Below, in pieces: positions 7,773-15,090 of a stretch of 31,581 bases of DNA (position 1 is the stretch's first letter; every line of letters begins with the position of its first letter). Location: positions 1 to 31,581 of the IMG/VR virus record IMGVR_UViG_3300047297_000070. The stretch is one strand, 5' to 3'. Origin of the DNA: a virus. A program made the position numbers and the translations under genes. The notes beneath the pieces are model-generated. The model saw only the letters and a list, made by a program, of their open reading frames with translations. It searched no databases and was not told where the DNA came from.

Positions 7773-8890
7773 TAAATCACGTTGTTTTTAAGGTTATAAG
7801 CGTATTCAAATTCTATCTGGTAATTGATATTTTTATCTTTTAACGATGTTTTTATATCGTTTTGGTTTGTTGTTACTTGCACCGGCTTGCTATCTAATAA
7901 AACCGTATTGCTTAATAACAAATCTTGAATTAAATCTGAATAATTCTCATCGACAAATCCGGTATTTAACACAATTTTTTGTGAACCATTGATATTGAAC
8001 GACTTAAACTGACCTCGACTTGCATTATAATTAACATTGTCCGGTAAAAGATTATGACGAGTTTTTTCAACGCTGATTGAACTTGCTTGCGCTTTAAAGA
8101 AAGTTAGGAATTGCCAACCTCCGTAACGATTGATAAACTGACAAAGCACTGGAGTGTATTTCGGCTCGCAGATAGGTGCAATGTTGTAAGTGTAAAGCGT
8201 TGTTCCGTTGCTCTTGATTCTTAGAATGCTTGACGATGTAAAGCCAACTAATTTCAAAGGCACTTTCATATTATAAACTTGCTTAGTTGCAGAAGCCGCT
8301 AAGATTGTAACCGTTGTCGTTCCAACTGATGTAACGTAGTCAGCCGTAATACTTGTGCCGGTATGATTAATTATCACATTGACATACATATTATCCGTAT
8401 TATTCAGATAGGTAATTGTCTTGCTTGTATCTGCCAAAGCCACGATGTCTGCCGAATTGCTTTGATTATAGCCACCTAAATAATTATTGTAACCATCTAC
8501 CCCAACCCCGATAAGATAATCGCCCATAAACGAGCCTAAGCAATTGTCAGCCTCGTAAGTTCCTGAGTCTGCAATTACCCTCGTCTTAAATGCACTTGTT
8601 CTGTTTGTTCCATTACTAAATGAAACCGCTTTAAAGTTTGCAAATGATGTCGATGATTCAGTCGCTGGTGTCGGATCGTATGTTGGAGTAATATTTTCAA
8701 TATACTCACGAATATAAGGAGTAATGTCGTAATTCGATTCGGTTTGCGTTGACGACGGTGCCGCCTTCGTAAATGAATACGTTGGCGAAGCTGGCTCTGT
8801 TGATCCGTTCCAAACATATAATTGCAAAGTCGTGTTAGTGCTTCCGACGATGGAAATAAAATACGGACTTCGTGCGTTAATCGTTTTCAT
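7772..8890 (-). CDS. Tail protein (372 aa), distal-tail-like, with RVxADxGTxEA motif
   Basis: No named family was identified with confidence. The N-terminus (RSPYFISIVGSTNTTLQLYV) and the ordered beta pattern with ITPYIREYIENI look like a conserved Bacteroidota phage tail protein. The C-terminal half contains INRYGGWQFLTFFKA and YQIEFEYAYNLKNNVI. Residues 101-126 (FKTRVIADSGTYEADNCL) match a short motif also found in two proteins of the portal region. It overlaps the upstream gene by four bases and the downstream gene by one, so the tail-tip genes appear translationally coupled. Confidence 0.75.
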   Translation of the reverse strand: MKTINARSPYFISIVGSTNTTLQLYVWNGSTEPASPTYSFTKAAPSSTQTESNYDITPYIREYIENITPTYDPTPATESSTSFANFKAVSFSNGTNRTSAFKTRVIADSGTYEADNCLGSFMGDYLIGVGVDGYNNYLGGYNQSNSADIVALADTSKTITYLNNTDNMYVNVIINHTGTSITADYVTSVGTTTVTILAASATKQVYNMKVPLKLVGFTSSSILRIKSNGTTLYTYNIAPICEPKYTPVLCQFINRYGGWQFLTFFKAQASSISVEKTRHNLLPDNVNYNASRGQFKSFNINGSQKIVLNTGFVDENYSDLIQDLLLSNTVLLDSKPVQVTTNQNDIKTSLKDKNINYQIEFEYAYNLKNNVI

Positions 8891-9423
8891 AATCCTTTTA
8901 AATTGTAGTCAATAATTGTTTCGACATCTAAACCGAATGCCTTTGCTAAATCCGTATCAATGTACTTCTTATAACCAGCTTCAAATGGCTTGGTAAAAAA
9001 TAAACTTGGCTTTAATCCAGTCATAAAAATACTCCGACTAATAATAAATGCAGTTGATTGATAACTGATAAATTTACCGGTCTTCTTATCTCTAAACTGA
9101 ATCCCTCTTGCCTTTACCCATTTCTCTATTCCATTTGTTAAACCACCTTTCTTACCGCTGCCACTACCAAACTTAAAAGGCGAATTAGGTGCTTTGGCTG
9201 ATTTGAATTTTCCCTTTACACCTTGATCCTGATACTGCCCATAATCATTCATTCTAAATCCGACAATGGCATAGTTATTCTCTTGTACTATCTCGCCTTT
9301 AATCGAATTATATAAATCTTTTGAAACATTCTTGCGTCCTTTAGATAGGTTGGATTTGGATTGTTGAATAACATAATCCCTAAACCTCTTTATTACCGCA
9401 TACGTTTCTTTTAAATCAGCCAT
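8887..9423 (-). CDS. HK97 gp10-like head-tail or tail completion protein
   Basis: This basic 178-residue protein has a helical N-terminus (YAVIKRFRDYVIQQSKSNL), a middle SLYNSIKGEI-type helix followed by a beta strand, and a Lys-rich loop region (GVKGKFKSAKAPNSPFKF). It resembles the HK97 gp10-like/minor tail completion group in size and in place between chaperone and tail-tip genes. Assignment is by pattern and context; no catalytic motif is expected. It overlaps the next gene by four bases. Confidence 0.55.
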   Translation of the reverse strand: MADLKETYAVIKRFRDYVIQQSKSNLSKGRKNVSKDLYNSIKGEIVQENNYAIVGFRMNDYGQYQDQGVKGKFKSAKAPNSPFKFGSGSGKKGGLTNGIEKWVKARGIQFRDKKTGKFISYQSTAFIISRSIFMTGLKPSLFFTKPFEAGYKKYIDTDLAKAFGLDVETIIDYNLKGL

Positions 9424-9878
9424 TAGCAGATTGTCATACTATTTGGAACAACTAAATCAAAAGTAACTGTCCATCCAGCTACCTTATTCTCAAATCTATC
9501 TGTAAATGGTTCGCATAACGCATCTCCTTCTAACTGAACCAAATCAGAATATAACGAACCACGACGCAAGTCGGTAATCATTCTATTTGCTAAAGCCAAT
9601 TGAGTATTCAATACATCAAGTAAGTTATCGTTATTCTCAAAGACATCTGTCGTATCTGACTTAGACAAATCGACAATATCCATAAACAAAACCGATAAAT
9701 TCATCGATAATTGATTCTCCTTTGGTGTTGCATTATTCACAATTATGTGAACCAATGGATAAATGGTCTGTTTGGCTAAATCTATTTCGAATATATCCCC
9801 AGTTGTAACGGTGTTTATAAATCCGTTTGCCTTTAAGTAATCCTTTAACGTACTGACGATGTAATAAAATCCGGTCAT
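9423..9878 (-). CDS. Tail terminator or tail completion-like protein
   Basis: This 151-residue protein starts FYYIVSTLKDYLKANGFI and has the alternating pattern of small tail completion proteins: an N-terminal helix, a strand pair (TIYPLVHIIVNNATP), a central strand (LSVLFMDIVDLS) and a C-terminal strand (VAGWTVTFDLVVPN). It is one base from the gp10-like gene. Head-tail joining or tail termination is inferred from order and fold-like features, not from a specific motif. Confidence 0.55.
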   Translation of the reverse strand: MTGFYYIVSTLKDYLKANGFINTVTTGDIFEIDLAKQTIYPLVHIIVNNATPKENQLSMNLSVLFMDIVDLSKSDTTDVFENNDNLLDVLNTQLALANRMITDLRRGSLYSDLVQLEGDALCEPFTDRFENKVAGWTVTFDLVVPNSMTIC

Positions 9879-10129
9879 TATCTTTGTGATTTAATCATTT
9901 TCATTTCTAATTCATTTTTTTGCTTCTCAAATGTCAAAAAGGTAAGGCATTGGTTAATTGGTAATTTGGTAATTTCATCAAATCGTCTAACATCTCCCTG
10001 AGCAAGTGCATAGATTGAAGAATACCATCCCCACCTTTTTCCAAATTGGCTTTGTTCAGAGTAGCTATCTGCGGATTCTCCACTAAATAATCCATCGTAC
10101 TTTTCAATAATTCTTTCCCTAAATGCCAA
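9878..10129 (-). CDS. Tail assembly chaperone, -1 frame extension (T-like part)
   Basis: This frame has no ATG; it opens with TTG GCA inside the poly-T run, just where a -1 slip from the G-like frame would enter. The resulting fusion would be 163 + 83 = 246 residues. The extension (FGKRWGWYSSIYALAQGD, RRFDEITKLPINQCL, EKQKNELEMKMIKSQR) has the Trp/Tyr plus ALAQGD pattern of chaperone C-termini and ends at the start of the next gene. Alternatives are TTG initiation, or an undercounted T run (ten T would fuse the frames without slipping). Confidence 0.7.
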   Translation of the reverse strand: MAFRERIIEKYDGLFSGESADSYSEQSQFGKRWGWYSSIYALAQGDVRRFDEITKLPINQCLTFLTFEKQKNELEMKMIKSQR

Positions 10130-10617
10130 AAAAAAACCACCGCACCTAAAACTACATCTAAAGGTGCATCCTTCATTTGCTCTGCGTATCGTTCCGTTCC
10201 TTCGTAATCTTCAATCAAATACTTTTCTCCTAACTTCTGCTTGATTGGTCGATACAAAACTGCCATTGCTCGGTGCATATCATCCCAGTTAGTGATGTAG
10301 CCATCCAAATCCATATATTCCCCTGATGACATATCGTCTAAGTTAGGAATGAATCCAAATGTCTTTCCATTCAATTCAAATTTCTGCGTTAGCGATGGCA
10401 TCTGCTTAAATAATCCGCCAATCGTATTGACTGCATCTTCGACATCTTTCTGCCTCATTGCATCAACTATTCTCAAATCAATATCGCAGAAAATCTGCAA
10501 CATCTTATGATTTAAAAAGTCAGATTCCTCGTTCTCGTTCACAATCTTCAAAAACTTCTGGTATTGACTTAATTTAATCTCGTTTAAATTAGTCGGAATT
10601 GAAATTTTTACTTTCAT
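9934..10617 (-). CDS. Tail assembly chaperone, zero-frame product (G-like)
   Basis: The zero frame gives 227 residues beginning KVKISIPTNLNEIKLSQYQKF. It follows the large terminase by 31 bp. At codons 161-164 (GTT TTT TTT TGG, bases 10136-10126 on the minus strand) the frame crosses nine T, which fits a T-TTT-TTT slippery heptamer in the right phase. A second open frame starts there and encodes a typical chaperone C-terminus. Siphophage chaperones of the lambda G/GT type are made this way. Unusually, the zero frame stays open for 64 more codons instead of stopping soon after the slip. Confidence 0.7.
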   Translation of the reverse strand: MKVKISIPTNLNEIKLSQYQKFLKIVNENEESDFLNHKMLQIFCDIDLRIVDAMRQKDVEDAVNTIGGLFKQMPSLTQKFELNGKTFGFIPNLDDMSSGEYMDLDGYITNWDDMHRAMAVLYRPIKQKLGEKYLIEDYEGTERYAEQMKDAPLDVVLGAVVFFWHLGKELLKSTMDYLVENPQIATLNKANLEKGGDGILQSMHLLREMLDDLMKLPNYQLTNALPF

Positions 10618-10648
10618 AACTTATAAACAATTTTGTTTACTATTCGTC

Positions 10649-11851
10649 TTAATAAATATGGTAATTGCCCTGATTTGGATTATCTAAATGGTAAATGATG
10701 TTATACCTCGCCGAATCAATTCCGTGATTCCAGTCGTCAATGTATAGCTTGCTTGCCTTGTTTAAATAACAATAGTTGTTAAATTCTTTGGCTAAGTTAG
10801 TCGATTGCGGATCAAGGATAATCTGGTAGTCTTGCATCCTTACAATCCCCGATTCAATCGTTCCTTTCTTTACTGGTTGAATATTAATCCCTTGATAGCG
10901 TAAGTCATCTATTAATCTTGGTTCTGCTGAATCTGCAATAATTAAACCACCACCAACTTTCTCCTTCATTAAATGAGCTAAAACGTGCGTCTTTAATCCT
11001 CTCTCATAAATCACTTCCTTAATGTAAATGATTTTCTTAGTCTTGTCAATTGCTACCTCTGTCAAAGCATCGGGATCGATTGAGAATCCAAAGTCCATGC
11101 CAAATGATGTTTGCAGTCCATTAGGGTTGAACGTTCCGAATTGCCAATTAGTGAATACAACTCCTTCCGCTTTGTCTAACCATCCTCCAAGTATTGCGTG
11201 CTGATATTTCTTTGGATTGGATTGCTTAATCCGTTCCACCTCATCCAAGAATGACGCATCTAAATGCTCAAGGTTATCTTCATAGGTCGTATGAATATAG
11301 GTAACGTTTCCCTTTCGTCCATTAAACCCGCCTTCAACTCCTTCTTGCTCAAAGAATCGCTTATAAATCCAATGCTCTTTGGTTGTCGGATTAAATATGA
11401 TAATGATTCTATTCTGAACTCCTTTTTGCCTGACTGATAAATTGATTTTGTCAAACGTAGCCTCGTCTGTTAATTCTTCGGCTTCTTCTAATATCCAATC
11501 CGTTACACCTTGCAAGGATTTAAGGTTTGCAGTCTGATCGCCTGACGATGTCTTTAATCCCCTAAATATTATTTCGCTTCCCGATTGCAGATTTATTATA
11601 TCGGTCTTTGTTATCTCAAATTTATCTTCCGATTCGAGTAGCTGAATCTTTTCTTGGAACTCAGGAATAATTGACAAGTGAGCCGATGTCATTGTCTGCC
11701 GAGTGAATAGAATCTTATGTCCTTTCTCGAATGAAAGCAAGCTGGTAAACGTACCTACCCCGAATGATTTAGATGAACCACGACCACCCGATATTATAAA
11801 ATAGCGAGTATCATTCCACAAAGATTTCCATTTATTGTTTAGGACTATCAT
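10649..11851 (-). CDS. terL: Terminase large subunit (ATPase and nuclease)
   Basis: This 400-residue DNA packaging motor belongs to the Terminase_3/PBSX-like type. The ATPase domain shows Walker A GGRGSSKS (residues 22-29) and Walker B WILEEAEEL (119-127) with the catalytic Glu after it. The nuclease domain shows MDFGFSIDPDA (252-262), IADSAEP (305-311) and a C-terminal DDWNHGIDSARY acidic motif. Its length is normal. It overlaps the small-subunit gene by 20 bp. It is next to tail genes here, and the portal lies some 15 kb away. Confidence 0.95.
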   Translation of the reverse strand: MIVLNNKWKSLWNDTRYFIISGGRGSSKSFGVGTFTSLLSFEKGHKILFTRQTMTSAHLSIIPEFQEKIQLLESEDKFEITKTDIINLQSGSEIIFRGLKTSSGDQTANLKSLQGVTDWILEEAEELTDEATFDKINLSVRQKGVQNRIIIIFNPTTKEHWIYKRFFEQEGVEGGFNGRKGNVTYIHTTYEDNLEHLDASFLDEVERIKQSNPKKYQHAILGGWLDKAEGVVFTNWQFGTFNPNGLQTSFGMDFGFSIDPDALTEVAIDKTKKIIYIKEVIYERGLKTHVLAHLMKEKVGGGLIIADSAEPRLIDDLRYQGINIQPVKKGTIESGIVRMQDYQIILDPQSTNLAKEFNNYCYLNKASKLYIDDWNHGIDSARYNIIYHLDNPNQGNYHIY

Positions 11852-12206
11852 CCTTGAATTTAACCAAATCAGATAAATTAAATTCTTTTACCTCGTGTGT
11901 GTTATTGCTTTCAACGTGAGTCATTGATAATTGCTTCAATTCATCTGGGGATGCAATCAGCTTCATCAATCCCATTTGCAAAGTAGGATTTTCGGACTTG
12001 TACCATTTAGAACGCATAGAAACCTTAATTTCGGTTTTGACTTTTAATAGAGCGGATTTTAATGCGTCAGATTCGTGCAATTTATGTTGGTAGAATGTTT
12101 CCTTTGAGCAAGGTAAATAAGCCACTATATCCTCAATAAAGAACAGCTTATGCTTTTCAATCGCTGCCAAAGATTGCTTCAATAAATCGTCAGTTTTATA
12201 AGCCAT
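11832..12206 (-). CDS. terS: Terminase small subunit-like DNA-binding protein
   Basis: This 124-residue protein lies directly upstream of and overlaps the large terminase. It has a helix-turn-helix-like N-terminus (FIEDIVAYLPCSKETFYQH), a central helical segment and NPTLQMGLMKLIASPDELKQL, a pattern typical of small terminases of Bacteroidota phages. It should recognise the packaging site and recruit the large subunit. The acidic-polar C-terminus is likely flexible. Confidence 0.8.
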   Translation of the reverse strand: MAYKTDDLLKQSLAAIEKHKLFFIEDIVAYLPCSKETFYQHKLHESDALKSALLKVKTEIKVSMRSKWYKSENPTLQMGLMKLIASPDELKQLSMTHVESNNTHEVKEFNLSDLVKFKDDSPKQ

Positions 12207-12222
12207 AAGGTTGTCCGTTCTT

Positions 12223-13368
12223 TTAAATTACTATGCTTGGGTCTAACTTCTTCATTCTATCCACAATCACTTGGCAATATTTCGGATCGTATTCAACTAA
12301 ATATCCTTTGCGATTAAGTTGATGGCAAGCAACCATTGTTGTTCCTGATCCTCCAAATGCATCTGCAACTATATCTCCAATCTTAGATGAATTTTTAATC
12401 TGATAGGCAAATAATTCTACTGGTTTCATTGTAGGATGCTCTGCATTTCTTGATGGTCTATTAAAATCTAAAACAGTAGTTTGTTTTCTATCTGAATACC
12501 ATTGATGTGCTGCCCCTTCTTTCCAACCATATAAGCAAGGCTCGTGCTTCCATTGATAATCTTGCCTTCCCATAACCATACTATTTTTAACCCAAATCAA
12601 ACATTGCTTAACCATTATACCAGCATCTTTCATCGCTTGCCTAAAATTAGCACCTTCGCTATCTGCGTGCCAAACATACCAAGCTCCTCCAGCTTTTGAA
12701 TAAGACCCTAAAGCTGTGTAAAAATCATAAAGGAATTGATAAAAATCTTTATCCCCCATATTATCGTTTTCAATAGTTAAGGCATCTTTTGTTTTACCTT
12801 GATAAGCTACATTGTATGGAGGATCAGTTACAACCATATCAGCTAATTGATCTGCAAACAATTTTCCAAAAGTATCTGTTTGAGTGCTATCTCCGCAAAT
12901 TAATCTGTGCTGACCTATTTCAAATATATCACCTAAAACAATATCAGTTTCTATTCCACCTTCTGGAACATCATAGTTGTCATCATCAGCTTCGCCTTCG
13001 TCTTTAATATCAAACACCGGTAAATCTAAACCCCACGCTTCCAATTCTTCTGCATCCCATTCATTGGCTAACATATCCCAATCCCATTCGCCTCCGCTTG
13101 TATTATCCTTAATCAAAAACTCCCTTTGTTTTTCCTCTGATAAATCGGTAACAATAACCGGAATCTCTTTAATGCCAGCTTCTTTGCAAGCACGGAACCG
13201 CATATTACCACCCAAGATTATCATATCCTTATTGACCACAATAGGTCGGATATCTAACATCTCAGGGAAATCCTTAATCGACTGAACTAACTTCTTAAAT
13301 TTATCGTCCTTGATTAATCGAGGATTATTAGGATTCAGTTTAATATCGGTAATCTTTTTTAATTCCAT
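12223..13368 (-). CDS. ParB-like domain fused to DNA methyltransferase
   Basis: This 381-residue protein has two parts. Residues 1-105 form a ParB/sulfiredoxin-like domain (LNPNNPRLIKDDKFKKLVQS, RPIVVNKDMIILGGNMRFRA with the GG-N-R pattern). Residues 140-381 form an N6-adenine/N4-cytosine methyltransferase of the beta order: catalytic TDPPY (181-185) first, AdoMet-binding DAFGGSGTT (336-344) later. It probably protects phage DNA from host restriction, or marks it, at sites set by the target domain. The fusion occurs in phages and mobile elements near terminases, as here. The target sequence cannot be read from the protein. Confidence 0.92.
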   Translation of the reverse strand: MELKKITDIKLNPNNPRLIKDDKFKKLVQSIKDFPEMLDIRPIVVNKDMIILGGNMRFRACKEAGIKEIPVIVTDLSEEKQREFLIKDNTSGGEWDWDMLANEWDAEELEAWGLDLPVFDIKDEGEADDDNYDVPEGGIETDIVLGDIFEIGQHRLICGDSTQTDTFGKLFADQLADMVVTDPPYNVAYQGKTKDALTIENDNMGDKDFYQFLYDFYTALGSYSKAGGAWYVWHADSEGANFRQAMKDAGIMVKQCLIWVKNSMVMGRQDYQWKHEPCLYGWKEGAAHQWYSDRKQTTVLDFNRPSRNAEHPTMKPVELFAYQIKNSSKIGDIVADAFGGSGTTMVACHQLNRKGYLVEYDPKYCQVIVDRMKKLDPSIVI

Positions 13369-13371
13369 AGG

Positions 13372-13560
13372 TTAATTAATTTTATAAACTTCTTCTTGGA
13401 CTAACTTCCAATAAATCTCGTCATCAATCTTTAGCTTCAACCTTGAAATTATTGAAACAAAATACAAAGTACATTCCTTTGCGAATAGCTTTGAACCACA
13501 AAAGTAAACGCAGTTGTTAAAAATATACCTTGCCATCTCATCTGGCTTCTTATTGTCCAT
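13372..13560 (-). CDS. Small hypothetical protein (62 aa)
   Basis: I chose the ATG at 13560 (MDNKKPDEMARYIFNN) because it overlaps the upstream stop by 11 bp; an ATG at 13575 would add five residues inside the upstream gene. The protein has three cysteines and a helical pattern (MARYIFNNCVYFCGSKLFAKE, IYWKLVQEEVYKI). No domain recognised. It lies three bases before the methyltransferase gene. Confidence 0.65.
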   Translation of the reverse strand: MDNKKPDEMARYIFNNCVYFCGSKLFAKECTLYFVSIISRLKLKIDDEIYWKLVQEEVYKIN

Positions 13561-13927
13561 TCTCTTTATATTCAAGGTAAACTTTACGGATTTGGCTAAT
13601 GTAATCCCTCCAGCATGAATCGCAACTTGTCTGCTCTAATTGCTGATTAAAAACATTGTAATAAATCTCAGTTAATCGTCTTTGTTCTAAGATAGAAACC
13701 TGATAACGATCTTGGCTAAACCATCCTACCAAATACTCATAATCTTCTTCCGTTAGGCAATTAATTTTTTTGTAGGGGAATATCTGATTCAACTTTTCTT
13801 TCCGAGCATCACATCCACAATCCCAACCGATTGCTTGTGCCAGCTTTTCAACTCCAGCTTTGATGCCAGTAGCTTCCGTGAATTGTTCGATGGTATCGCC
13901 TAATCCTTGTGCTTTTCTTTTTGCCAT
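13550..13927 (-). CDS. Conserved phage protein with GWDCGC motif (125 aa)
   Basis: The sequence begins KRKAQGLGDTIEQFTEATGI, continues IGWDCGCDARKEKLNQIFPY and has a second Cys pair in TSCDSCWRDY. I associate this arrangement with a widely shared but unnamed protein near Bacteroidota phage terminases. Four cysteines as CGC and CDSC could bind zinc. The role is unknown; its place between the sigma-like gene and the terminase/methyltransferase genes suggests a DNA-related or late-switch function (inference). Confidence 0.8.
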   Translation of the reverse strand: MAKRKAQGLGDTIEQFTEATGIKAGVEKLAQAIGWDCGCDARKEKLNQIFPYKKINCLTEEDYEYLVGWFSQDRYQVSILEQRRLTEIYYNVFNQQLEQTSCDSCWRDYISQIRKVYLEYKENGQ

Positions 13928-14367
13928 TGTATTAACTTTAATTTGCAGTTCTTGATTGTATTATAAATGCTTGTAAAACTTATCCCTGATTCCCTTGCCA
14001 TCTTCCGCATACTAACTCCCTTATTTACATAAACCATAAATAGCATCCTTTCGTAGTCCTCCCACGTTTGGATGTAATCTAAATAAGGCTTGGCAAGTTC
14101 TAAAACAATGTCATCTTCTCCAGAATCAATTAATAAATATTCGATGTCTTTTGTTATTTCTACCTTGACTACCTTCTTGTTGTGAAGGTTCATCGTTAGG
14201 CTTCTTAATGTAAAATAGAAATAAGCAAAATTTACATCTTTGTTTGAATCGATAATCTTAATGTAGGCTTCTTGTACTATGTCCTCAGCGTAGGTCACTT
14301 CTCCAAATCGTTTAACGACTGAAATCCAATGTTTGTGCTTATCGACTAAATGATCTATGCTAATCAT
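13900..14367 (-). CDS. Sigma-70-like (ECF-type) transcription factor, tentative
   Basis: The ATG at 14367 (MISIDHLVDKHKHW) is chosen because it overlaps the stop of the 33-residue gene upstream; an ATG at 14391 is possible. The 155-residue protein has a region-2-like helix (HWISVVKRF, YAEDIVQEAYIKI), an acidic linker and a region-4-like C-terminal helix-turn-helix (WEDYERMLFMVYVNKGVSMRKMARESGISFTSIYNTIKN, residues about 100-140). ECF sigma factors have this length and order. It could direct late transcription. A plain HTH regulator is the main alternative. Confidence 0.65.
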   Translation of the reverse strand: MISIDHLVDKHKHWISVVKRFGEVTYAEDIVQEAYIKIIDSNKDVNFAYFYFTLRSLTMNLHNKKVVKVEITKDIEYLLIDSGEDDIVLELAKPYLDYIQTWEDYERMLFMVYVNKGVSMRKMARESGISFTSIYNTIKNCKLKLIQWQKEKHKD

Positions 14368-14461
14368 CTTCTCGCTGGATGTAAATTGCAAATATCATAA
14401 AGAGAATATAAGCCATTTCAATAGCACCGACAATAATCCCTTCCATTACAAGTTCATCCAT
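14360..14461 (-). CDS. Membrane microprotein (33 aa)
   Basis: This frame fills the gap between the DUF3310 gene and the sigma-like gene. It starts inside the end of the DUF3310 gene (8-bp overlap) and its stop overlaps the next ATG. The sequence MDELVMEGIIVGAIEMAYIL followed by FMIFAIYIQREDD is a single transmembrane helix with acidic ends. Function unknown. Confidence 0.6.
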   Translation of the reverse strand: MDELVMEGIIVGAIEMAYILFMIFAIYIQREDD

Positions 14462-14714
14462 GAAATTTGTCGATTTCTCTGTTCAAATACCAGCAAGCTT
14501 TTTCAAGGTCAATCTTTTTATTTCCTTTCTTATCAGCTCGCAAAATATATTTAATTACGTTACCTAAATTAAAATTCAATTCATAGGCATCTACCACATC
14601 AATTACCTCCATCCCATTTGACTTGTAGTGTTTGGGATGATTGACTAATTCAATTGGTTTATCTTCTTCAGACAATTTCATTAAATCCTTATATTTAATT
14701 GGTCCAGCTAACAT
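14454..14714 (-). CDS. DUF3310 family protein
   Basis: This 86-residue protein shows the full DUF3310 (SaV-like) pattern: VNHPKHYKSNGMEVIDVV, then NLGNVIKYILRADKKGN, then DLEKACWYLNREI. The family is common in phages with no settled function and is often found among nucleotide or DNA metabolism genes. Length is normal. The start gives the usual short lead before NHPKHY. Confidence 0.92.
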   Translation of the reverse strand: MLAGPIKYKDLMKLSEEDKPIELVNHPKHYKSNGMEVIDVVDAYELNFNLGNVIKYILRADKKGNKKIDLEKACWYLNREIDKFHG

Positions 14715-14732
14715 ATTACAAAGTTTAGTTTT

Positions 14733-15080
14733 TTATTTTGAGAATTCCAAATCTAAATCGTATTTTTTAAGCAAGCTATTCAATTCAGTATTAAGGCTTT
14801 GCGATTGTGCCTCCTCTAAATTAGCCATCTTAATCCCTAATCTAAAAAACTCAAGCATATTTTTACCAGCTTCAAAATAATCATCTGAAACCGTTGTATC
14901 TGGATTGTTCTTGTATAGCTGTTGTTCAATCTTTAGCAGCTCATCCAAGACCATATTTGACTTGTTCTTTAATGATTGCTTATTGAATATAGATTGCCTA
15001 AAATCTCCTTCGATGTGATCGATTAAGGAATTTAGTAATCCCAAATAAATCATTACGGTTTCTTCTTCGTTAATTTTCAT
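14733..15080 (-). CDS. Hypothetical helical protein (115 aa)
   Basis: The start at 15080 (MKINEEETVMIYLGLLNSL) lies ten bases after the PAPS-reductase-like stop; the frame is open further upstream but only inside that gene. The protein is charged and mostly helical, with Asp-rich turns and a C-terminal helix (LNTELNSLLKKYDLDLEFSK). No domain recognised. Confidence 0.7.
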   Translation of the reverse strand: MKINEEETVMIYLGLLNSLIDHIEGDFRQSIFNKQSLKNKSNMVLDELLKIEQQLYKNNPDTTVSDDYFEAGKNMLEFFRLGIKMANLEEAQSQSLNTELNSLLKKYDLDLEFSK

Positions 15081-15090
15081 TTTATTATGT

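Noticed and set aside
8575-8817. Minus-strand frame overlapping the 372-residue tail protein
   Set aside because: It is out of frame within a supported gene and very rich in Arg/His/Gln, a shadow pattern.
12919-12926. TATATTTG on the minus strand inside the methyltransferase gene as a promoter
   Set aside because: It lies well inside a conserved coding region with no gene start shortly downstream; AT-rich coding DNA gives such matches by chance.
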